From contig CACWRT010000049.1 in the NCBI GenBank assembly GCA_902763365.1, positions 1-39,080 of the forward strand: a stretch of 39,080 nt of DNA, read 5' to 3'. The stretch comes from an uncultured Ruminococcus sp. (lineage in GTDB: Bacteria; Bacillota; Clostridia; Oscillospirales; Acutalibacteraceae). The notes under the pieces are model-generated. The model was given only the letters and a program-made list of their open reading frames with translations, did not search any database and was not told the origin of the DNA. The first letter of the stretch is position 1. Every line of letters starts with the position of its first letter. Shown here piece after piece: positions 1-7,519 of this stretch. The position numbers and the translations under genes are program-made.

Positions 1-240
1 CGCTTCGCATCCGCTCTGAACTCGCTGCTCAGGCTTTACTGTCCGCGTATCAGGCTTCTTGAGCAACTCATTTTTTACCATTGATAATATTTTTGCCAAT
101 TATAATTTTACACTAACCGAGCCGCCGGACCCGTAACGCGGGTATCGCTCCGCTTCGCATCCGCTCTGAACTTGCGGTTCATGCTGTACTGCCCACGTCT
201 CAGGTTTTTGAGCAGCTTGCAATGTACAAGTCATCGGAAC
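1..240 (-). repeat. Tandem copies of GC-rich intergenic repeat (family A)
   Basis: A unit beginning CGCTTCGCATCCGCTCTGAA starts at 1 and again at 151, giving a 150-bp tandem period. Both copies continue with a degenerate stretch ending in TTGAGCA(A/G)CT. The first copy is cut by the window edge. Between them lies a GC-rich core with a small stem (ACCCG-taacg-CGGGT). Related copies occur near 5503, 19312, 19586, 28832 and 38923. The segment from about 43 to 173 recurs in inverted orientation at 38923-39045. There is no coding potential and no transposase. Non-autonomous mobile repeat or structured spacer are both possible. Confidence 0.8.
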
Positions 241-304
241 AGACTATCACCATTTTTAATGAATAATATGGAATTGAACAGTTCGTGAATTTATGTAAAA
301 AGCA

Positions 305-340
305 GGATCTCCTATGATGCAGGAGATCCATTTTTTTCTT
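305..340. terminator. Bidirectional intrinsic terminator
   Basis: A perfect 8-bp stem GGATCTCC/GGAGATCC (305-312 with 322-329) has a 9-nt loop. It is followed on + by a T-run (331-337) and flanked on the other side by A-rich DNA at 297-301, so it can work for the minus-strand coat genes that end at 367. Confidence 0.7.
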
Positions 341-366
341 TTTGTTTGATTATAAAAAAGGTGTTA

Positions 367-621
367 TCAATTCTGTGCAGAAGAATATTTCATCTTAACG
401 GAATTGATTTTGTTGCTTTCAGCCTGATCGGCACTGTACCAGCCGCGCTGTTCCATTCTTGTATATATCTGATCCTGCATTGAAAGCGCTGTGTGAAGCG
501 AATCTTCAAATGTGTTTCTTACTTCTGCAGTAGATGATTCTATTGCTCCGTGCATAAAAAGGTCACATACGCCCTTTTCGAGCAGAAGCATATTTTCCAT
601 TATATTTCTGTCGTCTGACAT
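367..621 (-). CDS. CotF-like spore coat protein
   Basis: This 84-residue protein matches the CotF/COG5577 spore coat family: an N-terminal segment reading ENMLLLEKGVCDLFMHGAIE, then a helical region (SLHTALSMQDQIYTRMEQRGW) and a polar tail. Family members are small helical proteins of the spore coat. The ATG at 621 is preceded by AAGGAGGG with good spacing. That site overlaps the stop of the upstream gene, so the two are probably translated from one message. A bidirectional terminator follows. Members of this family also occur in clostridia not known to sporulate well, so the family call is firmer than the role. Confidence 0.75.
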   Translation of the reverse strand: MSDDRNIMENMLLLEKGVCDLFMHGAIESSTAEVRNTFEDSLHTALSMQDQIYTRMEQRGWYSADQAESNKINSVKMKYSSAQN

Positions 622-634
622 ATCGTTTCCCTCC

Positions 635-808
635 TTAAAGCAAGTGATAGAAATTGTTGAATATACTGCGGTGTGTCTGTTCTATTTCCTGTGCAAATTC
701 TCTGAGCTCTCTGTCCTGTATATTCTGTGCACTTTCGCAGCACTGAGTCTGTATATACTGTTCGTGACCCAGGGCATCTTCAACATACATAAGTTCCTTA
801 CCTGTCAT
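635..808 (-). CDS. Small spore-coat-like protein (57 aa)
   Basis: The ATG at 808 is chosen over an upstream in-frame start at 910 because GGAG lies 8 nt before it and the resulting protein (MTGKELMYVEDALGHEQ at its start) has the size and pattern of short clostridial coat-associated proteins. It is rich in Glu, Gln and His and predicted helical, ending HRSIFNNFYHLL. The gene lies 13 bp upstream of the CotF-like gene on the same strand, which supports a two-gene coat operon. No clear promoter was identified. Function is inferred from resemblance and context only. Confidence 0.6.
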   Translation of the reverse strand: MTGKELMYVEDALGHEQYIQTQCCESAQNIQDRELREFAQEIEQTHRSIFNNFYHLL

Positions 809-1027
809 GATATCATCTCCGAATACGAAATTGTCAACCGATTCGGGGATTTTGCAGTAAGCGAATATTTTTTCGGAATATCGTTTACTACAGCCCTTTA
901 TCAGTGTCATTTATATTTTGTCCACATCATCCACTATTATTCATTTCTGTTATGTATTTTCTTGAATCCAACAATAATTGGTTAAAATTTACAGGATTAT
1001 AGAATAGTGTCAACTTTATTGTTGTTT
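809..1027. other. Divergent intergenic region, no gene
   Basis: This is the left part of the roughly 400-bp gap between the minus-strand coat genes and citrate synthase. It is AT-rich. No convincing sigma-A or sporulation-sigma promoter for the coat genes could be fixed by eye. An in-frame extension of the upstream coat gene runs to 910 but lacks a ribosome binding site. Confidence 0.5.
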
Positions 1028-1072
1028 AATTGTACTATTTATACAATTATACTTTTTTGTACTATTTACAAA
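1028..1072. promoter_or_regulatory. Pair of inverted-repeat operator candidates
   Basis: The sequence at 1028-1048 is a perfect inverted repeat, AATTGTA-N7-TACAATT. A second one at 1056-1072 reads TTTGTA-N5-TACAAA. They share the identical 12-mer TTGTACTATTTA offset by 27 bp. The second copy covers the -35 hexamer of the citrate synthase promoter. This layout fits a dimeric repressor binding two sites on one DNA face. The regulator is unknown. Confidence 0.5.
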
Positions 1073-1093
1073 TTTTAGAAAATGTGGTACAAT
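1065..1093 (+). promoter_or_regulatory. Sigma-A-type promoter of citrate synthase
   Basis: TTTACA (1065-1070), a 17-bp spacer and TACAAT (1088-1093) with the extended -10 element TGG just before it. Initiation near 1100 would give a leader of about 110 nt. Confidence 0.65.
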
Positions 1094-1210
1094 GTTATCA
1101 TTAGTAGCATAAGTGTAATAAGAGTTATAATAATACTGTGTATATTAATTCGGAAAAAATGTATTTTCTATGATCGGATTATATGACAGTTATTCAAAAA
1201 AAGGACGGAG

Positions 1211-2602
1211 ATGGTAAGATTGCAGAACGAATATTTATTGCAGAATGAGAGCTTTTTCAATATCACTAAGGAACTGAGAGATCTCAGCGAGCTTTGCGAG
1301 ATCAACGGAAAAATAGATAAGGAACTGTATGGAAAATATGACGTTAAAAGAGGTTTGAGAGATGTAAACGGTAAAGGCGTTCTTGCGGGTCTTACGGAAA
1401 TTTCCGAAATATGTTCTTCAAAAATGATAGATGGTGTCAGTCATCCTTGTGACGGAAAGCTTTATTACAGAGGTATTGATGTTGAAGAGATAGTAAAAGG
1501 CTTTATTGCTGACAACCGATTCGGTTTTGAAGAGGTTGTGTACCTGTTGATTTTCGGCAAGCTGCCTGATAAGGATCAGCTTGAACAAATAAAGAGGCTG
1601 CTTGCTACATACCGTAATCTTCCTCAGACATTCCCGAGAGATATTATTCTTAAAGCGCCGAGTACGGATATGATGAACGGTCTTGCAAGATGTGTGCTGA
1701 CTTTGTATTCTTATGATCCCAATCCGGATGATACTTCTATACCAAATGTTCTCAGACAGTGTTTACAGCTTATTGCATTGTTTCCTGTGCTTTCTGTATA
1801 CTGTTATCGGGCATACAGTCATTATTATCTGCGTGACAGTCTGTTTATACATTCTCCTCAGGAAAATCTATCAACAGCGGAAAATATTCTTTATATGCTC
1901 AGACCAGATTCAAAGTATACCGAGCTTGAAGCAAAGCTGCTCGATATGGCTCTGGTGCTTCATGCCGAGCACGGCGGCGGTAATAATTCAAGCTTTACGA
2001 CTCATGTTGTTTCATCTTCGGGTACTGATACATATTCTGCCATTGCGGCGGCTTTGGGCTCTCTTAAAGGTCCCAAGCACGGCGGCGCAAATATAAAGGT
2101 TGTTAAAATGTTCGATGATATGTATCAGAACATTAAGGATTATACTGACGAAGAAGAGGTTCGTGCTTATCTCAAGAAGCTGCTTCACGGAGAAGCTTTT
2201 GACAATGCCGGGCTTATATATGGTATGGGACACGCTGTATATTCTATCAGCGACCCGAGAGCGAGAGTGTTCAAGTCATTCGTTGAGAAGCTTTCGGAGG
2301 AAAAGGGCAAGCATAAGGAATTTGCACTTTACTCTATGGTTGAAAAGCTTGCTCCCGAGGTAATTGCCGAGGAAAGACGAATTTACAAAGGAGTCAGCGC
2401 AAATGTTGACTTTTACAGCGGTTTCGTGTATAATATGTTAGGACTTCCGACTCAGCTTTATACTCCTATCTTTGCTATCGCAAGAATAGCGGGTTGGTCG
2501 GCGCACAGGATAGAAGAACTTGTTAATCCCAGCAAGATAATTCGTCCTGCGTATATGAATGTTCATGAAAGGACACCATATACTGCTCTGTCAGACAGAT
2601 AA
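1211..2602 (+). CDS. gltA: Citrate synthase (citrate/2-methylcitrate synthase family)
   Basis: Condenses acetyl-CoA and oxaloacetate to citrate in the cytoplasm; in anaerobic clostridia this usually feeds glutamate synthesis through a partial TCA route. The protein is 463 residues. Family landmarks are LYYRGIDVEEIV near residue 85, HAEHGGGNNSSF at about 251, GPKHGGAN at about 287, GMGHAVYSISDPRA with the catalytic His near 341, and VDFYSGFVY with the catalytic Asp near 400. The His-His-Asp set is therefore intact. An N-terminal extension of about 55 residues precedes the core, as in other clostridial forms. The ATG at 1211 has AAGGA 5 nt upstream; a TTG at 1220 is a possible alternative. It appears monocistronic. 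Methylcitrate synthase activity cannot be excluded from sequence. Confidence 0.9.
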   Translation: MVRLQNEYLLQNESFFNITKELRDLSELCEINGKIDKELYGKYDVKRGLRDVNGKGVLAGLTEISEICSSKMIDGVSHPCDGKLYYRGIDVEEIVKGFIADNRFGFEEVVYLLIFGKLPDKDQLEQIKRLLATYRNLPQTFPRDIILKAPSTDMMNGLARCVLTLYSYDPNPDDTSIPNVLRQCLQLIALFPVLSVYCYRAYSHYYLRDSLFIHSPQENLSTAENILYMLRPDSKYTELEAKLLDMALVLHAEHGGGNNSSFTTHVVSSSGTDTYSAIAAALGSLKGPKHGGANIKVVKMFDDMYQNIKDYTDEEEVRAYLKKLLHGEAFDNAGLIYGMGHAVYSISDPRARVFKSFVEKLSEEKGKHKEFALYSMVEKLAPEVIAEERRIYKGVSANVDFYSGFVYNMLGLPTQLYTPIFAIARIAGWSAHRIEELVNPSKIIRPAYMNVHERTPYTALSDR

Positions 2603-2629
2603 TAGTTTGTCTGATGTTAATTTCGTAAG

Positions 2630-2672
2630 AAACTGATGTACGTGCATTACAGGTTGCCAAGTCAGTTTTTTA
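2630..2672 (+). terminator. Weak terminator candidate
   Basis: AAACTGA (2630-2636) can pair with TCAGTTT (2662-2668), followed by more T residues. The loop of 25 nt is long, so this is only a possible terminator for citrate synthase. Confidence 0.35.
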
Positions 2673-2690
2673 ATATGGGAAAGATATTGA

Positions 2691-2726
2691 ATAAACTCCC
2701 CGTCTTTTAACAGGCGGGGAGTTTAT
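2691..2726. terminator. Hairpin between convergent genes
   Basis: A perfect 12-bp stem ATAAACTCCCCG/CGGGGAGTTTAT (2691-2702 with 2715-2726) lies between citrate synthase (+) and the P-type ATPase (-). The outer AT pairs can act as a U-tract in either direction, so it probably serves both genes. Confidence 0.7.
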
Positions 2727-2751
2727 CATTAGTGTTCGGGGAGAGCAGACG

Positions 2752-5397
2752 TTACGCCTGCTTCCCTGAAGCTATTGCAATAATGATCTTACGTATAAGG
2801 TCGATGGGAATTACAAGCAAAGCTGTAACCAAGCACATAGCCCATGCTTTTGCATCAAGTGCTTTTACACTGAGGAAATCTCCTCCGAATGTTACGAATA
2901 AAAATTGAAGTATAAGTATGCCAAGCATTACGAAAATGAAATTGCGGTTTTCTTTCAGACCCTTAAAGAGGTTTATGCTTTCTGTTCTTGCGTTGAATCC
3001 GTTGAAAGCAATGGACATCATAAATGTTGCAAAAAGCGCCGATTTAAGATACAGCACATTTCCTGATGTTACATCTGCATTTCGGCTGGGATCAATGAAA
3101 AGTCCTGTTATATCGGGAACAAAGAGTATAGCGAGGCAGGCAGCTGTAATATAAAGAGCTGTTATCACTATTTCAACAAGCATTGCTTTGTTTACGATAG
3201 AAGCTTTTCTCGGAACAGGTTTTTCCTTCATATATTCCTCAAGTGGCGGTTCGCTGCCGAATGCTATAGCTGCGAGGGTATCCATGGCAAGGTTGATAAC
3301 AAGAAGCTGTACTACAGTCAGTACGTTTCCGTAAACATTTCCTATGTCAAATATCGGACCTAAGAAGCAGATGAGCACAGCTGCAACATTTACTGTCAGC
3401 TGGAATACAAGGAATTTTCTTATAGTTTTGAACATTGTGCGTCCATAGAGAATAGCCTTTTTTATAGACAGGAAGTTATCGTCAAGTATGGTTATATCGC
3501 CTGCTGCTTTTGCAACCTCTGTACCGCTGCCCATTGCAAAGCCGACATCAGCCTTTTTTAGTGCGGGAGAGTCATTTACTCCGTCACCTGTCATACCTAC
3601 TACCTGATCCATTTCCTGAGCAATTCTTACAAGTCTGCTCTTATCCATAGGAAGCGCTCTTGCAACGACCCTCAGTTTCGGCAGTATTTCCTTTACTTCA
3701 TCATCGCTGAGTTCTGCAAGTTCAGCGGAAGTCAGTGCAACCTCATCGTGAGATGTCAGAAGACCTGCATCCTTGGCTATGGCAACAGCGGTTTCTTTTC
3801 TGTCACCCGTGATCATAACTACCTGTATGCCGGCAGATTTTACTTCACGTATAGCGTCAGCAGCCTCTTTTCGTACATTGTCACGAATACTCAGTACGCA
3901 GATGAGAGTCAGATCGCCGTCACCGTTTTCGCCGTTGGCTTTAGCAACTGCAAGCAGACGCATTGATCTTGCGGCCTGACCGTTTATGTATGTTGTCAGG
4001 TAGTTTTTTTCAACAAGGTCTTTTTCTTTGCCGTGTTCGTCTATATATTTTTTGCAGCGTATGAGTATTTTTTCCGGAGCACCTTTAATATATGTAACGG
4101 AACCGTTCTCTCTTTTTACGGTAAGGCTTGAATACTTTTTAGCCGAATCGAAGGGGTTGAAATCCTTAACATCTTCCTTGGGCAGTTTTTCATAGTATTG
4201 ATCCTTGTCTATAAAAGCCATAAGCGCACGGTCGGTACTGTTGCCGCCGATAACACCGCCGTCAGATACAGTAGCCGAGTTATTTACGCCTATACCCGTA
4301 AGTATATCAAGTCTTAGCTTAGATGGTATTTCCTCAAGAGAGTTAAATGAACGGACATTACCGGTAGTAACTTCCATTACTGAGAGTTTGCCTTCTGTTA
4401 TAGTGCCTGTTTTATCTGTAAACAGCAGACTCAGGCTTCCTGCTGTTTCAAGACCGTTTATATTGCGTACAAGCACGTTGTCCTTTGCCATTTTCATACT
4501 CTGGAAGGAGAGCAGTACCGAGGTAAGCATCGGCAGACCTTCGGGAACGGCGCAGACAATTACGGTAATAGCAACGGTTATTGCATTGACCAGCAGCTGA
4601 ATCCAGCCCCAGATGTCGGAAGGTGACTGTCCGAGGATTAGTGTTTTTGCTATAACTGCAACTATAATGAGAGCGGCGCCGATATATCCGAATACAGATA
4701 TTTGTTTTGCCAGATGTGCGAGCTTGAGCTGAAGCGGAGTTGCGCGTGTATCCTCCTGAACCTCAAGCGCAAGCTGACCGAACATTGTACTGTCGCCCAC
4801 GACCTTTACCTGCATATAGCCTTCTTCGGAGCATACGACTGTACCCCGGTAGACGTAATGTTTGTTGAGAAGATCTTTTGTGTCATATTTGCTGCCGTTT
4901 GCCGGTGATTTTTCGGCTTCTTCTGTTTCGCCGTTAAGTGCAGCCTGGTCTACTTTGATAGTGCCTTCCACCATTTCACCGTCTGCGGCTATCTTATCGC
5001 CCGACTGTAGATATATTATATCACCTACAACAACATCGCTTACATGGATCTCTTTCAGTTGACCGTCACGAATGACCTTGGCAGTTTCTTTTGCTTCTTC
5101 CTCTGCTTTAAGTGCAGAAGCTTTTCCTTCCTGCTTATGCTGGCTTACCGAGGATACTCCGTTGGCAATAAGAATTGCGATAAGTACGCCTGCGGGTTCA
5201 TACCAATCCGCTTTACCCATGAAGAACAGTACAACCTGTATTGCAAGCGCAACAAGAAGTATTATTATCATCGGGTCTGTAAAGCCTTTGAGGAATTTTT
5301 TCCACAGTGGTTCAGGCGGTATTTGTGTCAGATTATTTGTGCCGTGTTCACTTCGGCTTTTCTCAACTTCTCCGGCACTCAGGCCTGTCAGATTCAT
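2752..5397 (-). CDS. P2-type cation-transporting ATPase (Ca2+ ATPase-like)
   Basis: An integral membrane pump that couples ATP hydrolysis to cation export. Landmarks in order: N-terminal cation-ATPase motif (LTGLSAGEVEKSRSEHGTNN), actuator-domain NGETEEAEK where TGES is usual, M4 motif AVPEGLPM typical of the P2 group, phosphorylation site DKTGTITEG with Asp at about 328, nucleotide-domain KGAPEKIL, hinge MTGDGVNDSPALKKADVG, and a six-helix C-terminal region containing NLAMDTLAAIAFGSEPP (M6). PEGLP and the M6 residues favour Ca2+, though Mn2+ or other ions remain possible. The ATG at 5397 is preferred over the GTG at 5406 because an AAAGGTGAT ribosome binding site sits just before it, giving 881 residues. 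It is a single-gene unit with its own strong promoter. Confidence 0.9.
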   Translation of the reverse strand: MNLTGLSAGEVEKSRSEHGTNNLTQIPPEPLWKKFLKGFTDPMIIILLVALAIQVVLFFMGKADWYEPAGVLIAILIANGVSSVSQHKQEGKASALKAEEEAKETAKVIRDGQLKEIHVSDVVVGDIIYLQSGDKIAADGEMVEGTIKVDQAALNGETEEAEKSPANGSKYDTKDLLNKHYVYRGTVVCSEEGYMQVKVVGDSTMFGQLALEVQEDTRATPLQLKLAHLAKQISVFGYIGAALIIVAVIAKTLILGQSPSDIWGWIQLLVNAITVAITVIVCAVPEGLPMLTSVLLSFQSMKMAKDNVLVRNINGLETAGSLSLLFTDKTGTITEGKLSVMEVTTGNVRSFNSLEEIPSKLRLDILTGIGVNNSATVSDGGVIGGNSTDRALMAFIDKDQYYEKLPKEDVKDFNPFDSAKKYSSLTVKRENGSVTYIKGAPEKILIRCKKYIDEHGKEKDLVEKNYLTTYINGQAARSMRLLAVAKANGENGDGDLTLICVLSIRDNVRKEAADAIREVKSAGIQVVMITGDRKETAVAIAKDAGLLTSHDEVALTSAELAELSDDEVKEILPKLRVVARALPMDKSRLVRIAQEMDQVVGMTGDGVNDSPALKKADVGFAMGSGTEVAKAAGDITILDDNFLSIKKAILYGRTMFKTIRKFLVFQLTVNVAAVLICFLGPIFDIGNVYGNVLTVVQLLVINLAMDTLAAIAFGSEPPLEEYMKEKPVPRKASIVNKAMLVEIVITALYITAACLAILFVPDITGLFIDPSRNADVTSGNVLYLKSALFATFMMSIAFNGFNARTESINLFKGLKENRNFIFVMLGILILQFLFVTFGGDFLSVKALDAKAWAMCLVTALLVIPIDLIRKIIIAIASGKQA

Positions 5398-5466
5398 AAG
5401 GATCACCCTTTCCTGTATTTTTCGGTGCTATGAGCATTATCTGCCCATTTACATTCCTACAACTAC

Positions 5467-5495
5467 ATTATAGTTTTTTTCCCAATATATGTCAA
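5467..5495 (-). promoter_or_regulatory. Consensus sigma-A promoter of the P-type ATPase
   Basis: Read on the minus strand, TTGACA (5495-5490), a 17-bp spacer and TATAAT (5472-5467). Both hexamers are perfect consensus and lie about 70 bp before the start codon. Confidence 0.85.
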
Positions 5496-5502
5496 CACCA
5501 GC

Positions 5503-5612
5503 CGGCGAGCCGCCAGCGTGACGCTGGACCCTAAACGCGGGTATCGCTCCGCTTCGCATCCGCTCTGAACTCGCCGTTCAGGCTTTACTGACCGCGTATC
5601 GCAGCTCTTTTA
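5503..5612 (-). repeat. Family A intergenic repeat copy
   Basis: Shares a long block with the left-end copies, including CGCTTCGCATCCGCTCTGAA from 5550 and GGCTTTACTG...CCGCGTATC downstream. The GC-rich core here is modified (GCCGCCAGCGTGACGCTGG), with an extra small palindrome CCAGCGTgACGCTGG. Noncoding. Confidence 0.75.
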
Positions 5613-5691
5613 CTATTACATATTTATCAGCGTTTTATAATAATAGCAATTGGTCGAGAAATAGTCTCAGAGCAATTAATAAGATAATTTT

Positions 5692-5742
5692 GCGGGTCAA
5701 GGGGCTCAGCCCCTTGCGAGGTGCAGGGCGAGGAGCCCTGCA
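5692..5742. repeat. Double palindromic GC-rich element
   Basis: Two adjacent inverted repeats: AAGGGGCT-c-AGCCCCTT (5699-5715) and TGCAGGGC-gagga-GCCCTGCA (5722-5742). There is no T-run, so neither is a typical terminator. Its GC content stands out from the flanking AT-rich DNA and suggests a dispersed palindromic element. Confidence 0.6.
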
Positions 5743-5862
5743 TTTAAAACAGAACTACCCCGCGTGAGCGCAGTATAATTATGGTAACTAACAACAATGC
5801 CGGCGCCGGTTGACTTGAGGGTGGGGAAGTGGTATTATATTGTCCGGGAAGGAGAGGGAAAA

Positions 5863-6606
5863 ATGGAAAGGATAAAACCAAAAAACAAAAAAGGAAATTT
5901 TCATTGCCTTTCGGGAAGTGTACTGAAAACTATTGCGTTGGTTACAATGCTGATGGATCATACGGCGGCAGTATTGTTTGCAAAAATGCCATTCGGAGTT
6001 ACAACTTTATTTGAAGTTTTCGGCACAAAAATAACATGGTATCTTATTTTTCGCACGATAGGCAGAATCGCATTCCCTATATACTGTTTTCTGCTTATTG
6101 AGGGATATGAACATACACGCGATAAGAAAAAATATGGACTGCGTCTGCTTGCCTTTGCCTTTATTTCAGAAATACCTTGGGACCTTGAACATACAGGAAG
6201 CTTTTTTGCACCTGCCCAGAATGTGTTTTTTACGCTTTTTCTTGGTCTTGCAGCTGTGTACATATACGATAGTCTGAAAGATGATAAAATAAAAATGGCT
6301 TTCTGGCTGATTGCTGTATTCGCATTATCACTTATTATCAGATCAGACTATGGTATAAAAGGAGTAGGTTTTATTCTGTTTATGTATATTATGAAGGAAA
6401 GCCTTCTTCTGCGTACCCTTATAGGATGCTGCTTTTTTTCAAGACCGGCAACCACTATACCATCCTTTGTGTTGATCGGTTTATATAACGGAAAAAGAGG
6501 ATTTATAAAAGGTAAGTTCCTTCAATATCTTTTTTATATAATTTATCCTGCCCATATGCTTCTGCTGTATTTTATAAAGCTTACTGTGTTCGGATACGAT
6601 AGCTGA
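5863..6606 (+). CDS. TraX-family membrane protein
   Basis: A polytopic membrane protein of 247 residues with about seven hydrophobic segments. It matches the TraX family (PF05857) through the opening SGSVLKTIALVTMLMDHTAA, the RTIGRIAFPIYCFLLIEGY segment and the closing YIIYPAHMLLLYFIK. In the F plasmid TraX acetylates pilin. Chromosomal Firmicute members are orphan and probably act as membrane acyltransferase-like proteins of unknown substrate. The ATG at 5863 follows AAGGAGAGG (5849-5857) at ideal spacing; an upstream in-frame start at 5797 would add an implausible leader. No conjugation gene is nearby, so the name should not be read as evidence for an ICE. Confidence 0.75.
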   Translation: MERIKPKNKKGNFHCLSGSVLKTIALVTMLMDHTAAVLFAKMPFGVTTLFEVFGTKITWYLIFRTIGRIAFPIYCFLLIEGYEHTRDKKKYGLRLLAFAFISEIPWDLEHTGSFFAPAQNVFFTLFLGLAAVYIYDSLKDDKIKMAFWLIAVFALSLIIRSDYGIKGVGFILFMYIMKESLLLRTLIGCCFFSRPATTIPSFVLIGLYNGKRGFIKGKFLQYLFYIIYPAHMLLLYFIKLTVFGYDS

Positions 6607-6836
6607 TGTTTTTATTGCTGTTGTGCTTTACAGTGTAAAAATCTGATATCTGAAACACTATGGGAAACAGGATGCTTTTAAATGGGAAAAATTTAACTTT
6701 AATTATACATTTTTTTAAAAAATATATAGATTTTTTTTAAAAAATATGTTATTATCTAAGATGGTATTTAGTTATCTTTATCTAATACTTTTTTCCGTGC
6801 AGCGGAATGTATATAAATTGTAAGGAGTTTTAACAA
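6607..6836. other. AT-rich spacer with A/T direct repeat
   Basis: This noncoding gap holds two near-identical A/T blocks (a T-run followed by AAAAAATAT) at about 6709-6726 and 6730-6747, each self-complementary. They lie about 100 bp before the next start codon and could be an upstream promoter element. No clear -35/-10 pair could be assigned. Confidence 0.4.
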
Positions 6837-7433
6837 ATGAATGAGAAGAGATTAATTTTTGTAACATCGCCGCCTGCCTGCGGCAAAACCAAGCTTTCAA
6901 AGAAACTCGCCACAGCAATACGACATATCGTATATCTTGATAAGGATACTCTTATTCCGCTTTCAAAACAGATATTTGCTGTTGCAGGTCAGCCCTATAA
7001 CAGGAGTTCCGATTTCTTTGAAAAAGAAATACGTGATTATGAATATGACGTAATAATGGATCTTGCTTTTGAGGCAATAAAATATGAGGATCTCGTTATG
7101 GTCAATGCACCCTTTACGAGAGAGATCCGTGATGATGACTATATTGCGTCGCTCAGAGAAAAACTAAAGGATTATAACGCAAAGCTTACTGTGATCTGGA
7201 TAGTTACCGATCCCGAGGTGTGTCATCAGAGAATGATAGACAGGGCTTCCGACAGAGATACATGGAAGCTTGAAAACTGGGAACAGTATCTGAGTACAGT
7301 TAATTTTACAATTCCCGAGAATCTCCGTGATCCGGAGGATGAAAACAGCTTGCTGCTTTATTATAATTCAACGGATGATATGGCAGCAGAGTCTTTTGAA
7401 AAGCTTATGAACTTTTTTGAAAAGTTTGAGTAA
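6837..7433 (+). CDS. P-loop kinase-like ATP-binding protein (AAA_33 type)
   Basis: A 198-residue soluble protein with a Walker A variant near the N-terminus (TSPPACGKTKLS, about residues 10-21), LDKDTL at about 35-40 where small kinases keep a catalytic Asp, and a lid-like segment QRMIDRASDRDTWK. This is the pattern of the AAA_33/zeta-toxin-like small kinase group (gluconate, shikimate and related kinases). Substrate is unknown. The start has AAGGAG 9 nt upstream. It lies 86 bp before aspS on the same strand, with a hairpin between them, so co-transcription is uncertain. No antitoxin-like partner is adjacent, so a toxin role is not supported. Confidence 0.65.
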   Translation: MNEKRLIFVTSPPACGKTKLSKKLATAIRHIVYLDKDTLIPLSKQIFAVAGQPYNRSSDFFEKEIRDYEYDVIMDLAFEAIKYEDLVMVNAPFTREIRDDDYIASLREKLKDYNAKLTVIWIVTDPEVCHQRMIDRASDRDTWKLENWEQYLSTVNFTIPENLRDPEDENSLLLYYNSTDDMAAESFEKLMNFFEKFE

Positions 7434-7452
7434 TGCTACAGAAAATTTTCGG

Positions 7453-7488
7453 GCGGCTTTGGGCATTTTAGAGCCGAAGCCGCTTTAA
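7453..7488 (+). terminator. Hairpin between the kinase-like gene and aspS
   Basis: A 7-bp stem GCGGCTT/AAGCCGC (7453-7459 with 7477-7483) followed by TTTAAT. It could be a weak terminator or a partial attenuator ahead of aspS. The gap is too short for a T-box leader. Confidence 0.45.
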
Positions 7489-7519
7489 TCAGTATTGTCA
7501 GGAGAAAGGAAAGTTAAGA

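Noticed and set aside
512-985. Long plus-strand open frame opposite the coat genes
   Set aside because: It is antisense to two genes that have ribosome binding sites and family matches. Its composition is Phe/Ser/Cys-rich with no recognisable domain.
5863-6606. TraX gene as evidence for a conjugative element
   Set aside because: No relaxase, type IV secretion, integrase or attachment-site duplication is present; chromosomal TraX homologues are common.
6837-7433. Zeta-toxin of a toxin-antitoxin pair
   Set aside because: No small antitoxin gene is adjacent, and the P-loop kinase fold is shared by many metabolic enzymes.
7434-7519. T-box leader for aspS
   Set aside because: The gap is only 86 nt, and no specifier loop or conserved T-box sequence was seen.
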